From Epiperipatus broadwayi (taxonomy: Eukaryota > Onychophora > Udeonychophora > Euonychophora > Peripatidae), in the NCBI GenBank assembly GCA_028023455.1, contig JAQFVV010012574.1, forward strand, positions 2,318,959-2,382,958: DNA of 64,000 nt, read 5' to 3'. The notes beneath the pieces are model-generated. The model was given only the letters and a program-made list of their open reading frames with translations. It did no database searches and was not told the DNA's origin. Below are positions 60,250-64,000 of this stretch, one piece after another; within the stretch, counting starts at the first letter, position 1, and each line of letters opens with the position of its first letter. A program made the position numbers and the translations under genes.

Positions 60250-60320
60250 AGATGGCACTGAGAGTAGTGGGTTGTGTGAAAGTCTAAGTTTGAATCCTGC
60301 ATATATTATATATAAAAATG
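60250..60320 (+). repeat. Possible tRNA-derived SINE fragment
   Basis: 'atggcactgagagtagtggg' resembles an A box with D-arm, and 'taagtttgaatcctgc' resembles a B box about 40 bp later. A short (TA)n tail follows. No target duplication was found; the assignment is weak. Confidence 0.3.
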
Positions 60321-60354
60321 CAGTTTTGAGCCTGTACAGTGTATCAAAGAATGT

Positions 60355-60533
60355 TAAAACATCACATGATCACTATCTTCCATGCTTGCTCATAACTGTT
60401 GTTATAATAGGCAAAACTCTCTCCATACAGTAGTGCCACTCTAAGCAAGCCAGAGTAATCAAGCCTCCTGGCATCCATTGATTACTGTGTCTTGCTTAGA
60501 GTGGCACTACTGTATGGAGAGAGTTTTGCCTAT
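60355..60533 (+). mobile_element. Family F foldback element, copy 3 (13-bp target duplication)
   Basis: A 179-bp insertion flanked by perfect 13-bp direct repeats 'tatcaaagaatgt' at 60342-60354 and 60534-60546. It begins with the family tail ('aacatcacatgatcac'), passes into the head ('aggcaaaactctctccatac'), then, after a few bases, into the inverted head. The two head copies are identical over about 45 bp, implying recent origin or strong correction. This is the smallest version of the family and shows which parts suffice for insertion. It has no coding frame. Confidence 0.88.
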
Positions 60534-60559
60534 TATCAAAGAATGTATTGCAAATAATG

Positions 60560-61180
60560 TAGTTAGATAAGAAATTTTTAAAAAAATCAGGTAAAGTGTT
60601 ATGCAAATTAATTTAAATTAAAAAAAAAATGGAACAGACTGTTGAAGACAGAAAGAAGTAAAACATAATATATAAAATCAATTTTTCTTATTGCATTCAT
60701 TGTGGACTCTCACTTTACTAAAACAACAAAAAAGGATAAATCACCATCTGCTAATCTAACGATAGACATCTGAAAACTTAACACATTATTTTGAGTAAAT
60801 CTGGTTAAAATAAAGAAACAATGCTTGTTTCAAATTGCAAAACTGAGATTATTGTAGTATATTATGGTCACATGCGAACTTTTTAATACTTACTATTAGA
60901 AGAAAACTAACTATGGTCATCTTGCTGTGTAAGTTCTATGTTTAAAAGAACTATTTAATTTTATTTTATGTCTATATTTAATACCAATACCCTATATCTT
61001 ATCTTATGAATTATTTAAAAGCAAATGTTTAAAAAAAAAAAGTTTAATTAAAGTTAGTTACATTTTAATGCAGCTGAAGTAAAAAAAAAAGATTCACTCT
61101 GTATTATATATGTATGTTCTGTTAGCATTTTATAAAGAATTTTTCTGAATAAATGTTATTTTGTAGAAATTGTATGTTAA
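60560..61180. other. No gene seen
   Basis: AT-rich spacer with A runs near 60620, 61032 and 61081. Confidence 0.35.
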
Positions 61181-61181
61181 A

Positions 61182-61202
61182 AATAATAATAATAATAATA
61201 AT
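61182..61202. repeat. (AAT)7 microsatellite
   Basis: Seven tandem AAT units, preceded by an A run. Confidence 0.9.
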
Positions 61203-61353
61203 GGAAGATGTAATATTCATTTTAAATGTAATGTATCTATGCATAAATCATCTAAATGTTAAATAATTAGAGTAAATAATTATTAATGGCTTTAGGTTAA
61301 TGATTTAATTGTATCCATTAGATTCATATGTCTCTAATCAACTCTGCATTTGA

Positions 61354-61662
61354 TTGCTGAAAATTAGATTCTATGTAGGTGACATTATAATATATATATA
61401 TGCTTTTGTTTGTTCATTGTTGAATAGTTTAAATATATCTGTATCCAATACGGGAGAATTCATTGCTTTTGTTTGTTCACTGTTGAATAGTTTAAATATA
61501 TCTGTATCCAATATGGGAGAATTCGTTCTTGTTTGTTTTGATAAATTAGAGATCAGACTCAAAACGAATCATTCCTGTAGAAGTCATAACTTTATTAAAT
61601 CGATATTTGGACCTAAAAATGGTCATTCCATAAGTATAGCAGTTATGTTTATCCCATATTAA
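61354..61662 (+). other. 102-codon frame built on a 63-bp tandem repeat
   Basis: Two 63-bp units, 61402-61464 and 61465-61527, differ at four positions and are followed by the start of a third ('cttgtttgtttt'). Since 63 is a multiple of three, the frame reads a repeated 21-residue block (AFVCSLLNSLNISVSN...GEF) and then continues about 45 codons without a repeat. The opposite strand is also open over the repeat. I recognise no family. A chance frame in a duplicated segment is the simplest reading; a decayed element protein is possible. Confidence 0.25.
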
Positions 61663-61699
61663 GTATATGCATGTGTTGATACCAATAAATTCATGAGTA

Positions 61700-64000
61700 A
61701 TGTCTTATATTTATAGGTTTATCTGCACATAGAGTTATGTTTTAAGCTTATCAAGGTCTTTGGTTTGCTGTATGGCAAATATAATCAATTATATATAATA
61801 GTATTAATATTATAGCATAATTGAAAATTAAAATTAAATTTAGTGAAGAAACTTTGGACATTTTATAACTAATTATTGTTTTCAAGCATGCATATAAAAT
61901 AAAATAATGATATAAGAGAGATTGAATAAAAGACTTTGTTAAAAGAAAAGTAAGTTATATGTCGACTGACAATTACATTTTGTAATCTTTTAGCCTCTTT
62001 AAATATAATATTATATGGTCTACATTCATTCATCCAGAGTCACTCATATTTTTCATAATCTAGCCAGCTATTGCAAATTGGGATTATGTGTTGTAATCAT
62101 CATTATTCTATTAAATAAAATATTGTTAGAAATATATGTGCTGATCTATTTCCTGATATGTAAAGTCAGGTGGTGTCTATACAAATTATATATATATTGT
62201 AACAATCAGAATTGTATATTCAGGTAATAAATCCTAGAGTCCCGGTAAAATATACCAAGCATGATCGATAAGAGGTATAGGAGTCCCGAATCAAACCAAG
62301 TTTTAACCTATTTACTGGTGTTCCATGATTTAACATTCTATGAATAACATTCTTGAGTTTACCTACAAGTTTTATTTAACCCATGGCCCTTTTCTAAACA
62401 GGGAGAAGAATGAGATTCTAAATTTTATCACACATGCAACACAAATGGGTTATTAACTTAAGATAAAGTAAATTCAATTAAGGAGAGAGTAATATCAATG
62501 CTATAATTATTGCATAACATAAATGTAAATAATTAATAATTTTAACATAATATAATATAAATTATAATCAACTAATGATTAAAATTGGTTGCTATTAGGT
62601 ATTACACAATTAGATAAGTCGATTAACATAATACAGTGTCAATGATTTATTTTGAGTGAATATAATAACTTTCGAACTCTATGACTGATAGATGTCTATG
62701 ACAGTTAAATGCCAAATGATGTTTAATTCTCTTCTCATGGTCTGCCAAATGGTGATGGTTTTAAGGTGATAACCGGAGACATTTATTATCTACTACCACA
62801 TTAATATTGCTGATTATTAAAGACAAGTAAATTAAGATTTGAGTATATTCAATACTTTTAAAAGATGATGCAAATCATGATTTATCACACTGGAGCTTCT
62901 TATGGTTTCAGACAAATGCATGAATCAGTATACAGGAGTGAACTGACTAAATTAGCATTGGTTGTGATTTGCACTTAATAATTACTAAACTTATCAGGAT
63001 TAGGTGGTGCAGATGAGAAGGTACTTTTGCATATAAGATGAATGATTTATTTGAATCAGAAACTTGCTAATGAATTAATCTGAAATATATAGAAGTACTG
63101 GAGCTGTACCCAGTTGCATATTTGGTGCTTGTACCCAAACAATTCGGTCCCTGGATGACTTGTGTTCACTATTATGTGGGCAGCTGATAACTGGGTCAGT
63201 CTTTGCCATTGGCCCATAAGGTTTAGCAAAGTAGGGATATATCTATACATATATCATAAGTTCTCATCAGCTATGCACCAATATAATATAATAAAAATAA
63301 TTATGTTTACCTATGAAATCATGAGTGAATTCCTGTGCTGCCAATACAAGCCACTTCATCAAACAAGCATTGAAAGTTAATGCAACAATAAAATGGGCTA
63401 AGTACCAAATAATATTTTCCACAACAACAAATAGTTGACCAGCACCACCAATCATATTTTATATTGGGATGTATATTTTAGGGAATTATTTAAGTACACA
63501 TTCATAATACCTATCTATGGTTAGTATTACTTATTGACTAAAATAACTTTTATACTATACTTTATAGTTTTAGTATTGGCAGACCAGAATATTTATTAAA
63601 GAACCCAATTTAAAATCAAGGCTGATCATGATAATGATAGCAAGGTGATCAAACATTTTTACTAAGCAACCCAATTTTGAAATAGCAAATAAGTTTTAAT
63701 AATGAAATGTTATTTATAAATACTACATCGAAGATAGAATAATAATAATATCTCCAGTACAAACTGATTCTACTTAAGGCACTTGCTATTTCAAGTGGCA
63801 TTTGGCATATTATCACATATACAGTATAAGAAAATAAAATATTAATAACTGAAACTTTTAATACATAATAGACATCATGAGCACAAAAGTAAAAGATAGA
63901 TTACAATTAATAGTATAATAATTTTCCATTTTTGGTTTAAGTAAATAGAAATTAAAGATTTTACAGATATTAAAAGTTAATTTACAAAGAACAAGACAAG
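61700..64000. other. No gene seen
   Basis: AT-rich DNA to the window end. A less AT-rich patch at about 63095-63230 contains 'acccagtt' and its complement 'aactgggt' about 75 bp apart, perhaps a trace of an inverted-repeat element. Frames of 60-80 codons are not recognisable. Confidence 0.4.

Noticed and set aside
46140-60533. Hammerhead-ribozyme retrozyme
   Set aside because: Tandem, non-coding and permuted units suggested it, but I found no CTGATGA...GAAA core with a GTC cleavage site on either strand of the unit.
46140-60533. Helitron
   Set aside because: Helitrons insert between A and T without target duplication; here 13-bp duplications are clear.

Overview
The window is very AT-rich eukaryotic DNA (about three quarters A+T by eye), with long homopolymer runs and no compact gene order. 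It looks like intergenic or intronic sequence from an invertebrate animal genome. The RTE-type LINEs, the ISXO2-like transposase fragment and the tRNA-derived SINEs are of kinds common in arthropods, including spiders and insects. I cannot name the species. No complete host gene, rRNA or credible functional tRNA was found. Almost every recognisable feature is a mobile element or its remains.

Layout. 1-1.8 kb: an ISXO2-like transposase fragment, then A-rich low-complexity DNA. 1.9-10.1 kb: eroded LINE sequence on the minus strand, a 4 kb AT-rich plain, and a LINE 3' end near 8.4 kb. 10.6-13.7 kb: RTE LINE copy A. 13.9-15.25 kb: a minus-strand LINE C-terminus with a CCHC zinc knuckle, a duplicated 3' tail and a SINE. 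15.5-18.1 kb: the least AT-rich part of the left half, with promoter-like motifs and possible exons. 19.2-25.7 kb: two copies of an unidentified repeat around a foldback element and a second LINE family. 28.7-31.8 and 34.1-37.4 kb: RTE copies B and C; C is interrupted by two SINEs. 41.9-43.7 kb: a SINE ending in RTE sequence, RTE fragment D and a 312-bp tandem duplication. 44.0-44.4 kb: a local GC peak with three CTCF-like motifs. 46.1-60.5 kb: three insertions of an unusual foldback family plus other inverted-repeat elements and LINE remains. 57.6-59.2 kb: decayed coding sequence. 61.4-61.7 kb: a short ORF built on a 63-bp tandem repeat.

Most notable is the foldback family, here called F. 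It occurs at 46.1 kb, as a 2-kb array of three direct and two inverted units at 54.8-56.8 kb, and at 60.4 kb. All three insertions are flanked by perfect direct repeats of exactly 13 bp, each with a different sequence. A constant 13-bp target duplication fits none of the common eukaryotic DNA-transposon superfamilies I know, and the constant length argues against ordinary LINE or SINE integration. The elements carry no visible protein, so whatever moves them is not in this window.

The other elements interact in readable ways. A SINE splits the catalytic FADD motif of RTE copy C. A foldback with an 8-bp duplication splits the second LINE family. A SINE shares its 3' tail with the RTE, suggesting RTE machinery moved it.
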